A stretch of 64,000 nt of DNA. Origin: JAAURB01 sp049649525 (GTDB taxonomy: Bacteria > Cyanobacteriota > Cyanobacteriia > Cyanobacteriales > Microcoleaceae). Where the stretch lies: positions 1-64,000 of the forward strand of contig JBARZE010000053.1 of the NCBI GenBank assembly GCA_049649525.1, in the 5' to 3' direction. The position numbers and the translations under genes were made by a program. The notes beneath the pieces are model-generated. The model was not told where the DNA came from. It saw nothing but the letters and a program-made list of their open reading frames with translations, and ran no database searches. Below are positions 55,335 to 63,901 of this stretch, in pieces (position 1 is the stretch's first letter; each line of letters begins with the position of its first letter).

Positions 55335-55788
55335 GATGGGTCTTAACTTAATAACTTTAACAAGTAGATATCAATTTTTATGCAAGTGGTAATTCTCCAG
55401 GTTGTTGATAACTATTCTTGTTATCCTAACTTACTTTCATCGTTTAAAGTGTCAGTTATTTTGTCTATCTATTTCTTACCATGCCTTGCTGCGTATGGAT
55501 TCTTTTCTAGATACTCTGCTTGCCGCTAAAGGGAGTTATCGTTTATACTGATGCAGAGAGATAACGAAAAAATAAAATCATGAACTCACTGATTTAAATA
55601 AACGGGTATCTCTATAATGGCATAAGACTGATCGGGTAACTCATTCATAAAATCTCCTTGAAAATACTGAAATATTACGGAGTATCAGTGTATTAAATTA
55701 GACATCAGTCTCAATTCTCAAATTTTACTAGCATATATTATATTTTATATTGAGTCCATCCTGATATCTACAAGATTTTACAACAACG
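55335..55788. other. 454-base intergenic region between a small gene and sigF
   Basis: The region includes a 20-codon frame with a good ribosome-binding site (see the separate entry) and an A/T-rich TATATTATATTTTATATTG tract near 55734-55752. It should contain the sigF promoter. Confidence 0.4.
55586..55648 (-). other. 20-residue mini-ORF with strong ribosome-binding site
   Basis: On the minus strand an ATG at 55648 follows AAGGAGA by four bases. It encodes 20 residues starting MNELPDQSYA and ending PVYLNQ. It could be the start of a truncated gene, a leader peptide or a chance frame. No family is recognised. Confidence 0.3.
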
Positions 55789-56571
55789 ATGCTAACTTCA
55801 ACAACGAACAATCTTAAGTGTTATAGTTTGGCGTTATTGCGCCAGTATCACCAGACACCCTGCAATCAAATTCGCAATCAAATTGTTCAGCTTAATATTG
55901 GGCTGGTTCGTAAAGAAGTGCATCATTGGGTGAAACAATGCACCGAAAGTTATGAAGACTTAATGCAGGTCGGTTGTATCGGCTTAATTCGAGCAATAGA
56001 ACGATTTGATTTATCCCGTGGCAGTGCCTTCAGTACCTTCGCTGTGCCTTATATTCGGGGAGAAATCCAACATTATCTTAGAGATAAAAGTCCTTCAGTG
56101 CGTTTACCTCGGCAATGGGTAGACTTACAACGGCAAGGGACCGAAGCAACCCAACACCTTCAAATTCAACTCAACCGCCGTCCGACAGATACAGAAATTG
56201 CAGAATATCTCAAAATTTCAGTCGAACAATGGCATCAAGTTAAATTGGCCCGCCAGAACCGTTCTCTACTGAGTTTAGATGCCCCTGTTCAAGACCATAA
56301 TGATCGTACCACCCCTCTAGGGGAATTGGTGCCTGACCCGCGTTATCGCAGCTTTCAACTCGCACAAGAAGATCAAATCCGTTTACAACAAGCCTTAGCC
56401 CGTTTAGAAGAAGGAACCCGTCGAGTGCTTGAATTTGTATTCTTACATGATTTAACCCAAAAAGAAACTGCCGAACGGATGGGTATTAGCGCCGTTACCG
56501 TTTCTCGTCGTGTTAAAAGAGGGCTAAATTCTCTTAAAGGGTTGATGAATGGTTCAGAAGACATCGATTAA
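55789..56571 (+). CDS. sigF: group 3 sigma factor SigF
   Basis: The 260-residue protein has sigma-70 regions 2, 3 and 4 without region 1. Region 2 has YEDLMQVGCIGLIRAIERFD and FSTFAVPYIRGEIQHYLRD. Region 4 has LTQKETAERMGISAVTVSRRVKRGL as helix-turn-helix. The length and sequence suit SigF, which in Synechocystis controls pili and motility. Target genes here are unknown. The neighbouring thrB and the pseudogene give no link. Assignment to sigma-70 is sure, to SigF is probable. Confidence 0.85.
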   Translation: MLTSTTNNLKCYSLALLRQYHQTPCNQIRNQIVQLNIGLVRKEVHHWVKQCTESYEDLMQVGCIGLIRAIERFDLSRGSAFSTFAVPYIRGEIQHYLRDKSPSVRLPRQWVDLQRQGTEATQHLQIQLNRRPTDTEIAEYLKISVEQWHQVKLARQNRSLLSLDAPVQDHNDRTTPLGELVPDPRYRSFQLAQEDQIRLQQALARLEEGTRRVLEFVFLHDLTQKETAERMGISAVTVSRRVKRGLNSLKGLMNGSEDID

Positions 56572-56705
56572 ATCACGCTATCCGAAATTTAGTCAAGTGA
56601 GAGTGAAGAAAAATAGTATATTTGTCTATCCTAAAGTATCAGATTGCGTGGGAGTAGGGGCAATACATCTTCACTGAATCGCTTGACTAAAATTGGAGAA
56701 TAATT

Positions 56706-57164
56706 ATAGGTTTATTCGATAGTATTCGGGGTCAATTTATTGATGTTATAGAATGGATTGATTCAAGTCACGATACAATCGTTTATCGGTTTGAACGGCA
56801 TAATAATGAAATTAAACAAGGTGCAAAATTAACCGTTCGTCCGGGTTAACAAGCAATCTTTGTAAATATTGGGCAAATTGCGGATGTATTTGAACCGGGA
56901 ATGTATACCCTCAATATAGAAAAATTACCCATTCTCAGCACCTTAAAAGCTTGGCATAGATAGCTTTAATTCTCCCTTCAAAGCAGAAGTTTATTTTGTT
57001 AGTACAAAAACCTTTACCCATTTAAAATGGTTAACGGCAAACCCAATCATTGTTAGAGATTCAGACTTTGGAGCCGTTAGAGTTAGAGCTGACGGAAACT
57101 CTAATATTCATGTTACGAATTCCGCTAATTTATTGCAACAGTTTTTGTGCTGAGATTCTACAAA
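56706..57164 (+). pseudogene. decayed SPFH (YdjI-like, virion-core-like) protein gene
   Basis: Translation from 56706 gives GLFDSIRGQFIDVIEW, typical of SPFH-domain proteins related to YdjI. The start has ATA in place of ATG, with GGAG just upstream. There is a premature TAA at 56847-56849, where the family has Gln, and then the frame continues FVNIGQIADVFEPGMYTL. A +1 frameshift occurs near 56958-56964, after KAWH. The sequence resumes FNSPFKAEVYFVS and KTFTHLKWLTANP before a TGA at 57162-57164. About two-thirds of the gene is missing. The decay is clear; exact 3' end is uncertain. Confidence 0.8.
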
Positions 57165-57268
57165 AATATGATTTTATTGTGCGATCAGACAAAGCAGATT
57201 GCCCCCGCTTATTGATACAGAACTTACATGGTTCTATAATCATGAGGATGTATCGTTATAAAACTTAG

Positions 57269-58018
57269 ATGACTTATGCTTTAGTTACAGGTGGGGCTAA
57301 ACGAATTGGCCGGGAAATTGCCCTGTCTCTAGCAAAGAAGGGATACGATATAGCGATTCATTATAATCATTCGATCAAGGAAGCCCAAACCCTCAGCCAA
57401 CAGATACAATCTCTCGGTAGAAACAGTCTATTGTACCCGGCAGATCTGACAAAAGACTCGGAGATGACTAGCCTTTTGCCACGGTTGAAAGCAGACGATG
57501 TTAGTCTGGAACTATTGGTTAATAATGCTTCTATTTTTGAACCAGCGACTATTGAGGAAACAGAACTAGACTTGTTCGACCGTCACTGGTCGGCAAACTT
57601 CAAGGCTCCTTACTTTTTGAGCCGCGACTTTGCTCGCCTATATCAGAAAGGACAAATGATCAATATCCTTGACACCAGAGTCGCAAAAAATGATTTTGCT
57701 TATGCCGCTTATACCTTAAGCAAAAAGGCACTAGCTGAATTAACTCAGATGGCTGCATTGGAGCTGGCTCCAGATATTCGTGTCAATGGAATTTGTCCTG
57801 GGTTTATCTTGCTGCCTCCAGAAGCAGAGCCAAACGCTAGCGAAAGAATTAAGCAAAAAGTGCCGCTGAATTGTCAGGGTCATTTACAACCTATTAAGCG
57901 TGCTATAGAATATCTAGTGGATAACGACTTTGTCACAGGGCAACTGTTATTTGTCGATGGTGGCGAACATTTAGGTTTTCCTGAGGTTAGGTTAAACAAA
58001 AAGTCAACTAAAAGCTAG
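57269..58018 (+). CDS. folM: SDR pteridine reductase / dihydromonapterin reductase (FolM-like)
   Basis: This 249-residue SDR has the loop TGGAKRIGREIA with the Arg typical of pteridine reductases, NNASIF, and the active site YTLSKKALAELTQMAALELA. It should reduce a dihydropterin (dihydromonapterin, dihydrofolate or biopterin) with NADPH. The C-terminus reads VTGQLLFVDGGEHLG. It is followed by folB and folK, so a folate or pterin role is strongly suggested. The start abuts an unclear frame at 57268. Its neighbours to the left are a decayed gene, which supports recent arrival. FolM versus PTR1-like specificity cannot be told. Confidence 0.8.
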   Translation: MTYALVTGGAKRIGREIALSLAKKGYDIAIHYNHSIKEAQTLSQQIQSLGRNSLLYPADLTKDSEMTSLLPRLKADDVSLELLVNNASIFEPATIEETELDLFDRHWSANFKAPYFLSRDFARLYQKGQMINILDTRVAKNDFAYAAYTLSKKALAELTQMAALELAPDIRVNGICPGFILLPPEAEPNASERIKQKVPLNCQGHLQPIKRAIEYLVDNDFVTGQLLFVDGGEHLGFPEVRLNKKSTKS

Positions 58019-58132
58019 GCTTTACCCCCTGTATCTTGAGCTGGCTTGACTTTTGTGACCGCAAATTCATTCCATTAAAAAATCCCGCCTGGACAACAAG
58101 GTTGGGTAATTACGTGAGGCATTTAACTGAAC

Positions 58133-58507
58133 ATGGGAAAACTAGAACAACTAGGGTTAGTACACATCGAGAATTTAAGGCTGCGGACGATTATCGGCTT
58201 TAATGATTGGGAAAGAGAGAAAAAGCAGGATGTGAAGATAAACATAAAAATCCGCTTTGATGCGGCCAAGGCGGGACGGAGCGATTGTGTCGAAGATACC
58301 GTTAACTATAAGACTATAGCCAAGCGTATTATCGAAACCGTAGAACAAAGCCAATTTTATTTAGTAGAAAAACTAGCCCAAGTTATTTTGGATATAGCAA
58401 TGGAAAATCCGCAAGTCGTCGAGGCTTGGGTGAAAGTCGAGAAACCTTTTGCATTGCGTTTTGCAGATTCTGTGTCTATAGAATTAAGCGCTCAAAGAAA
58501 TGCATAA
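58133..58507 (+). CDS. folB: dihydroneopterin aldolase (or FolX-type epimerase)
   Basis: FolB cleaves 7,8-dihydroneopterin to 6-hydroxymethyl-dihydropterin; FolX epimerises the triphosphate. The fold motifs are FNDWEREKKQDV with the catalytic Glu, TVNYKTIAKRI with the Tyr, and VEAWVKVEKPFAL with the Lys. The 124-residue length fits either. The adjacent HPPK gene supports aldolase, while the FolM-like gene supports either. The stop overlaps the folK start by eight bases. Confidence 0.85.
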   Translation: MGKLEQLGLVHIENLRLRTIIGFNDWEREKKQDVKINIKIRFDAAKAGRSDCVEDTVNYKTIAKRIIETVEQSQFYLVEKLAQVILDIAMENPQVVEAWVKVEKPFALRFADSVSIELSAQRNA

Positions 58508-58943
58508 AAAGATGAATCAAGTGATCCTCAGCGTGGGGTCTAATATCGAACCCGAAAAAAATATCCGCAAAGCGCAAATTCAACTGGCTAAAACCCAGAC
58601 TTTTATAAAAGCTTCTCAATTTTATCGAACAAAGCCAATCGGTTTTATGGAGCAAGCCGACTTTCTCAATGGTGCTTATCTACTGCACACTGAAGATAGC
58701 CGAGAAACTCTAAACAAAAAGCTTAAACAAATCGAAATTGATCTGGGACGAGTAAAAACCAAAAATAAAAATGGGCCTCGCTGTATCGATTTAGACATTG
58801 TAGTTTGGAATCGAAAAATTATAGATCGTGATTTTTATGAGCGTGATTTCATCAAAACAACTGTATTAGAGCTCATGCCTGATTTGCTCTGGGTTGAAGC
58901 ATCTGGCTCTTGCTATAGTAGGATGGAAACAAATAAGATATAA
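58500..58943 (+). CDS. folK: 6-hydroxymethyl-7,8-dihydropterin pyrophosphokinase (HPPK)
   Basis: HPPK transfers pyrophosphate from ATP to hydroxymethyl-dihydropterin, the step after FolB in folate synthesis. Motifs are SVGSNIEPEKNI near residue 11, FLNGAYLL near 53 and LGRVKTKNKNGPRCIDLDIV near 80, which carries the substrate-binding and Mg-binding acid residues. At 147 aa it is a short member. The ATG at 58500 overlaps the end of folB; a second ATG at 58512 is possible. The three genes form one unit. Confidence 0.92.
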   Translation: MHKKMNQVILSVGSNIEPEKNIRKAQIQLAKTQTFIKASQFYRTKPIGFMEQADFLNGAYLLHTEDSRETLNKKLKQIEIDLGRVKTKNKNGPRCIDLDIVVWNRKIIDRDFYERDFIKTTVLELMPDLLWVEASGSCYSRMETNKI

Positions 58944-59101
58944 CAATAAATGGGTTTCTCCTCAAACTTAATTTTGTGCTTTACCCCGACTTCAGCCTTA
59001 TCATCATTCATGTAATTGAATATCAGAAGTATTTGAAAGTGGCGCTACAACGGGCGGCAAGTTTTTAGGGAGAGTTATATTAACCACAGAGAGGAAACTA
59101 T

Positions 59102-59143
59102 ATGAATGCTGAGGTATTTGATAAAAAGTTTGACGATAATAAA
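59102..59143 (+). pseudogene. 5' remnant of CopG/BrnA-like antitoxin gene
   Basis: After GAGAGGAAA comes ATG and 14 codons reading NAEVFDKKFDDNK, which match the start of a cyanobacterial CopG-like (BrnA-type) antitoxin family from memory. The frame then runs into repeat sequence (AINLKPTSSQPLSP) and stops at 59284. The conserved ribbon-helix-helix part is missing. No toxin gene is next to it. A broken antitoxin is an inference from a short match. Confidence 0.5.
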
Positions 59144-59175
59144 ATATTAACGTTAGGCGCGATAAATTTGAAACC

Positions 59176-59330
59176 GACCTCTTCCCAACCCCTCTCACCT
59201 CAGGAGAGGGAAATTGTGTCCCAAAGGGACTATTTATTAATTGAGAAGGGCAAAAAAATCCTTAATTTTCCATTAACCTATTAAGGTATTTCTCTGGTTC
59301 CCTTCCTAAAAGGAGGGGTTAGGGGAGGTT
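59176..59330. repeat. MITE-like element with imperfect terminal inverted repeats
   Basis: The left end GACCTCTTCCCAACCCCTC and right end GGAGGGGTTAGGGGAGGTT are imperfect reverse complements about 155 bases apart. The inner part is A/T-rich with no gene. Such CCCCTAACCCCTCC-type elements are scattered in cyanobacterial genomes. Here it follows the antitoxin-like remnant. Confidence 0.6.
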
Positions 59331-59372
59331 AACAGAGGTCTGATTATTTCTAAAATCTTTAATTATTCTCAG

Positions 59373-60293
59373 CTAATAATATTGTCTCCAAACTGTCAAC
59401 ATTCTAGTTAGAGACTCTACCCGACATTCATCTGAGGTACAAAACTCAATAGCATGATTGGCATTTTTCCAATTATCTGATTTAGCTTGAGTTTCTACAA
59501 TATCATCAATAGCTATTAATTCGCTTTCTTTAGGCAATAAATCATCAATTCTTTCAGCTAGACTTAAGGCTTGAGAGAGTAATTTCATCCCTTCTGTGTC
59601 ATCATCGAGTTTGCCAATTACCTCAGCGATAGCCGTTAACGCCGAGGCTTTATTATATGAGTTATTAATCGTATTAGCCATGCTCACAGCTTGAGAGAGC
59701 AGTTTGACTCCTTCAGTATCGTCCTCAAGCTGAATACTCGCTAAAGCAACAGACCTTAACGCCGAGGCTTTGTCAGATAAATTATCAATTATTTCAGCGC
59801 TTGCCGTAGCTTGAGAGAGTAATTTAAGCCCTTCTGTACTATCGTCGAGTTTAGTAATTATATAAGCAATAGACATTAATGCCAAGTTGTTTTTAGTTGA
59901 ATCATTAATTATTTCAGTACTTACCGTAGCCTGAGAGAGCAATTTCAGCCCTTTTGTATTGTTGCCCAGTTGGATATAAATCCCGGCAATTTCTGTTAAC
60001 GCTGAGGCTTTGTAATATGAATATTGAATATCCTGCTGAGAAATTGTTAATGCTTTATTTAACTGTCCATCCCTTGCTAATACTGTTGCTGCCCGGTATG
60101 CTGCTTCATCTGAAACTTTTCCACTCAACTGTACCAACTCTCGTCGGGTTTGCCAGATAATTCTCTGTGGACTAAACCACCATAACCCCCCTATTAATAT
60201 AGGTAGTGATATTATCAATACTATTGGTAATTTGCCATAGATACTACTCCGTAGACGCATAAAATCCCAAAAATAAAGACTCTTAATATTCAC
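59373..60293 (-). CDS. membrane-anchored TPR-like repeat protein
   Basis: The 306-residue protein has one N-terminal TM helix (KLPIVLIISLPILIGGLWWF). The rest is four to five repeats of about 41 residues with the core KASAL-IA-I---L-D-TEGLKLLSQA. The DNA repeats are visible as AGAGAGTAATTT-type blocks about 123 bases apart. It probably makes a helical solenoid for protein contacts on the outer face. No family name is recognised. It is divergent from tldD. Confidence 0.75.
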   Translation of the reverse strand: MNIKSLYFWDFMRLRSSIYGKLPIVLIISLPILIGGLWWFSPQRIIWQTRRELVQLSGKVSDEAAYRAATVLARDGQLNKALTISQQDIQYSYYKASALTEIAGIYIQLGNNTKGLKLLSQATVSTEIINDSTKNNLALMSIAYIITKLDDSTEGLKLLSQATASAEIIDNLSDKASALRSVALASIQLEDDTEGVKLLSQAVSMANTINNSYNKASALTAIAEVIGKLDDDTEGMKLLSQALSLAERIDDLLPKESELIAIDDIVETQAKSDNWKNANHAIEFCTSDECRVESLTRMLTVWRQYY

Positions 60294-60465
60294 ATCAGTT
60301 CTATTTGCTTCTATTCCTGGAAATACATTACCGAATTAACCAAATTGATCGCGACTTATGAAAGATTACTCAATATAAGCCCCTATAATTTGGGGTTTGA
60401 GGGCAAAATCATAAATATCAAAAATCCATTAAAATAGAAATTTAATCACTTTCGAGGAACAGCCT

Positions 60466-61842
60466 GTGACCCCCTCAATAGCCGACCAACTCCTAAACAC
60501 TATTTCAACTTATCGCAATAACGTTGATTATCTCGAACTGCGTTTACAACAAAGCGAAGCCAGTACTATCTCTTTTCGTGGCCCCCAACTAGACGCGGTT
60601 AACCGTAGTTTTTCCCTAGCGGGGGGTATTCGGGCATGTCACAAAGGGGGATGGAGTTTTGTTACGTTTAATGGTTTAGAAGAACTCAATAGTCGCATTG
60701 AAGAAGCCATTTCTCAAGCCCATTTAGTCGGAAGTGATACCACACAATTAGCAGAAATTAAACCGATAACCGATGATGTAAAGGTTGAATTAGGACGCGA
60801 TCCGCGCGGTATTTCTTTACAGGAAAAACGGGATTTAGTGGAAGCTTATAATCAGATTTTACTGGATTTTGATCCTCGCATTCAAACCACTATGGTGAGT
60901 TATAGCGATCGCTTTAAAACTACCTATTTTGTCAATTCTATCGGCAGTTGTATCACGCAAGAACGTTTAGATATTAATGGCCGTTTTGGGGCAATTGCGC
61001 GGGCAGATGGTACCGTTCGTCAAGGGTTTGAGTCAGTCGCTTCCCGTAATAATTATAACGATTTAGTCGGAATAGAAAACCGCGTTAAAGGCGCAGCAGA
61101 ACGGGCTGTCCGGCAGTTAGAAGCCCAATCTGTTAAAGGAGGAGAATATACGGTTATTTTAGATCCTTATTTGGCTGGGGTGTTTATTCACGAAGCTTTT
61201 GGTCATCTTTCTGAAGCCGATTTTGTTTATGAAAATCCTCGAATGCAGGAATTATTACAACTGGGAAAACCAATGGCAATTGAACAGTTAAATGTTGTTG
61301 ATGATGGGACTTTGGAAGGTTTACCGGGTTCAATTAAATATGATGATGAAGGGGTTCCTGCACAACGGAAATATTTAATTAAAGACGGAGTTCTAACTCA
61401 GCGCCTCCACAACCTCGAAACCGCAGGCAAAATGAAAGAAACCCCTACAGGCAATGCTCGGGCGTTAGGGGCGACATATCCGCCGATTGTGCGTATGACC
61501 AATACAGCCATTGAAGCAGGCGATCGCACGTTTGAAGAAATGGTGGCTGATGTTGAAGAAGGGGTTTATGCTGTGCGGATGTTGGGGGGCCAGACGAATG
61601 GCGAAATGTTTACTTTTGCGGCCGCCGAAGGGTATATGATCCGTAATGGTAAAATTGCTGAACCTGTGAGTGATGTTACCCTCAGTGGTAATGTATTTCA
61701 AACTCTCAAGGATATTGATGCAGTTGGTAGCGATCTTCTCTATACGGGCGGCGGTTGTGGTAAAGGCGGTCAAATGCCCTTACCTGTCAGTGTTGGGGGG
61801 CCTCACGTCCGCATTCAGAATGTAGTCATCGGAGGCCGTTAG
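60466..61842 (+). CDS. tldD: TldD family metalloprotease
   Basis: TldD with TldE/PmbA forms a Zn protease that degrades peptides, for example in microcin maturation and toxin-antitoxin turnover. The Zn-binding motif is HEAFGH (His242, Glu243, His247). The C-terminus has GNVFQTLKDIDAVGSDLLYTGGGCGKGGQ, typical of TldD. The start is the GTG at 60466 with GAGGAA upstream. At 458 aa it is full length. The usual TldE partner is not adjacent in the window. Confidence 0.95.
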   Translation: MTPSIADQLLNTISTYRNNVDYLELRLQQSEASTISFRGPQLDAVNRSFSLAGGIRACHKGGWSFVTFNGLEELNSRIEEAISQAHLVGSDTTQLAEIKPITDDVKVELGRDPRGISLQEKRDLVEAYNQILLDFDPRIQTTMVSYSDRFKTTYFVNSIGSCITQERLDINGRFGAIARADGTVRQGFESVASRNNYNDLVGIENRVKGAAERAVRQLEAQSVKGGEYTVILDPYLAGVFIHEAFGHLSEADFVYENPRMQELLQLGKPMAIEQLNVVDDGTLEGLPGSIKYDDEGVPAQRKYLIKDGVLTQRLHNLETAGKMKETPTGNARALGATYPPIVRMTNTAIEAGDRTFEEMVADVEEGVYAVRMLGGQTNGEMFTFAAAEGYMIRNGKIAEPVSDVTLSGNVFQTLKDIDAVGSDLLYTGGGCGKGGQMPLPVSVGGPHVRIQNVVIGGR

Positions 61843-61864
61843 TAGAAGCCAGAAGGCACAGTAG

Positions 61865-61883
61865 GGGCGCATTGCATGCGCCC
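61865..61883. repeat. GGGCGCAT-TGC-ATGCGCCC palindrome
   Basis: A perfect 8-base stem with a three-base loop lies after tldD. It has no T run, so it is more likely a dispersed repeat than a terminator. Similar GGGGCGCAATGC words are common in cyanobacteria. Confidence 0.7.
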
Positions 61884-61937
61884 GCAGTTGCTGGGAGAAT
61901 AAATAACTCTTTTTATCTACACCCCACAACCCACACC

Positions 61938-62372
61938 CTACTGTTGCTGATAATATTGCAATACTTTCTCTGTATAAGTAGCCGTATCTCCTTGGTTATA
62001 TTGGTTAGGATCTCCTGTCATCCACCAAGACGCTGCCCGACGCACGGTAACAGCTTCGCTATTGCCACTGTTGGGGTATTCTTCTTGTACCACATCTCCC
62101 ATCACACAAGCGAGTACTTCACGGGCTTTAGCGGTATTGGCTTCAAATTGTGCGGGTGTCATTTCTTCCCCACTACATAGTCTAGACCAACGGGGGATAT
62201 TATCTGGTTTAATTTGCCAGTCAGTATAAAGTCCATCATTGGCTATACCCGTTTGAGGCGCTGCTAAACGTAATGCTTCAACCAACGCAGGTAGTTTGAC
62301 GCTTGACTCTTGAGCAAATGCCACCGTTGTTGCTAAGGTTAAGGCACTAACTAAAATCCAGTTAATTTTCAT
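61938..62372 (-). CDS. small secreted protein of unknown function
   Basis: The 144-residue protein starts with a signal peptide (residues 1-20, ending VAFAQ). The mature part has Cys in RLCSGEEMTP and VLACVMGDVV, which could form a disulfide, and Trp-rich blocks such as ASWWMTGDP and TDWQIKPDN. It is probably periplasmic. I do not recognise the family, though such proteins occur in cyanobacteria. It is convergent with tldD. Confidence 0.7.
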   Translation of the reverse strand: MKINWILVSALTLATTVAFAQESSVKLPALVEALRLAAPQTGIANDGLYTDWQIKPDNIPRWSRLCSGEEMTPAQFEANTAKAREVLACVMGDVVQEEYPNSGNSEAVTVRRAASWWMTGDPNQYNQGDTATYTEKVLQYYQQQ

Positions 62373-62458
62373 TTTGCTCTCCTGATGGGTAAAACCACGA
62401 TAGAAACTGATGTTAATCGATATTTGATTAATTGGGTCTCATCCGAAGGAATGATTTC

Positions 62459-63838
62459 TCAAGATAGACGGGCTTGCTGACAACACCGTAAAAAACGGAT
62501 GGGTATTTCTAGATTATCTCCCCAGTTTAAATGAAAGTAAGATGCGTGTAAATTGGGTAAATGTCCCCAACCTTCTAACTGTTTTTCTTGAAATTGAGTC
62601 GTTTTAAAACGTTGCATTTCATAGATAGGGGCAATAGATTCTGTTTGCAATTCTGAACGATGAAATTCATGTCCTCGAACGGTTTCACCTTTTTTAAACA
62701 AGGGAGTTTTTCGTAATATTTTAGCTTGATAATATCCTAATTTTAATCTTTTTCCCATGATAGCAGTTGTCGGAATAATATCCGCCATTTCCCAAGCTTT
62801 TTGATTAAAATCTATTATTCTCTCACATAAATACATCAATCCTCCACATTCTGCATAAGTCGGCATTCCGGATTTAATTGCTATTTTAATAGACTGCAAC
62901 GCTGATATATTTTGACTTAATTCTTTAGCGAATACTTCAGGAAACCCGCCACCGAAATAGAGTCCTTGTACTCCAGTAGGAAGTTGAGGATCTTGTAATG
63001 GACTCCAGAAAATTAATTCTGCCCCTAAAGATTGCAATTTTTCTAAGTTATCTGGATAGTAAAAGTTAAAGGCTGCATCTTTTGCAACAGCAATTTTAAC
63101 CGGAATAGAAGTCCGATTATGACTATAATTATTTTCGATAATATTAATGGTTTCAGTTTGAAGTAATGGCTGTAGTTTTTCCCAATTAAAACAGCGATTT
63201 CCGAGTTCAGATAATCGATCTAAAATTACATCAATTTGTGGTATTTCATCAGTTGGAATTAATCCTAAATGGCGATCTGGTAGAGTAATATTATCTTCTG
63301 TTCTTAGAATCCCTAAAATAGGAATATTTAACGGTTCTAAAGCTATTTTAATCAATTCTAAATGGCGATCGCTTGCCACTCTATTTAATACTAATCCAGC
63401 AAATCTTAAGGTAGAATTATAGGTGGTAAAACCATGAACAATAGCTGCAATTGAACTGGATATTCGGCGGCAATCAATGACTAATAATATTGGAATATTG
63501 AGTAATTTTGCCATATGTGCTGTTGAAGCAATTGGGATATTTTTACTCGGTTCAGGAATACCATCAAATAAACCCATAACCCCTTCAATTAAACTATAAT
63601 TTACTGTTTGAATATGATTAGTAAAACAGGATTTTACATAATTATCAGATGTTAAAATAGGGTCAAGATTATAACAGCTTCTTCCAGTTATATATTGATG
63701 AAACATCGGATCAATATAATCGGGGCCAACTTTAAAAGATTGAACGCTTAAACCTTTACTTTTAAGTGCAGCAAGTAATGCTAAAGTTATGGTAGTTTTA
63801 CCAACACCACTACGTTCTCCGGCAATAATTATAGTCAT
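62459..63838 (-). CDS. cobB: cobyrinate a,c-diamide synthase
   Basis: CobB/CbiA amidates cobyrinic acid at carboxylates a and c with glutamine and ATP in cobalamin synthesis. The N-terminal ATPase has IIIAGERSGVGKTT and FKVGPDYIDPMFH. The C-terminal triad-type glutaminase has YAECGGLMYL with the catalytic Cys. I use the ATG at 63838 because the N-terminal strand begins there; an in-frame start at 63892 adds 18 residues. The product is 459 aa. No cobalamin riboswitch was recognised upstream. Confidence 0.93.
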   Translation of the reverse strand: MTIIIAGERSGVGKTTITLALLAALKSKGLSVQSFKVGPDYIDPMFHQYITGRSCYNLDPILTSDNYVKSCFTNHIQTVNYSLIEGVMGLFDGIPEPSKNIPIASTAHMAKLLNIPILLVIDCRRISSSIAAIVHGFTTYNSTLRFAGLVLNRVASDRHLELIKIALEPLNIPILGILRTEDNITLPDRHLGLIPTDEIPQIDVILDRLSELGNRCFNWEKLQPLLQTETINIIENNYSHNRTSIPVKIAVAKDAAFNFYYPDNLEKLQSLGAELIFWSPLQDPQLPTGVQGLYFGGGFPEVFAKELSQNISALQSIKIAIKSGMPTYAECGGLMYLCERIIDFNQKAWEMADIIPTTAIMGKRLKLGYYQAKILRKTPLFKKGETVRGHEFHRSELQTESIAPIYEMQRFKTTQFQEKQLEGWGHLPNLHASYFHLNWGDNLEIPIRFLRCCQQARLS

Positions 63839-63901
63839 TTTAAAATGATTAATTTCCCTAAAAATACGATCAATGAATTCAATTTTAATCAATAAATTCT
63901 A

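Noticed and set aside
57050..57268. 72-codon frame just before folM
   Set aside because: Its first part is a different frame of the decayed SPFH gene and the remainder matches nothing recognised; the TAG abuts the folM ATG only by chance.
61872..62180. 102-codon plus-strand frame
   Set aside because: It overlaps the secreted-protein gene, which has a clear signal peptide and normal composition on the other strand.
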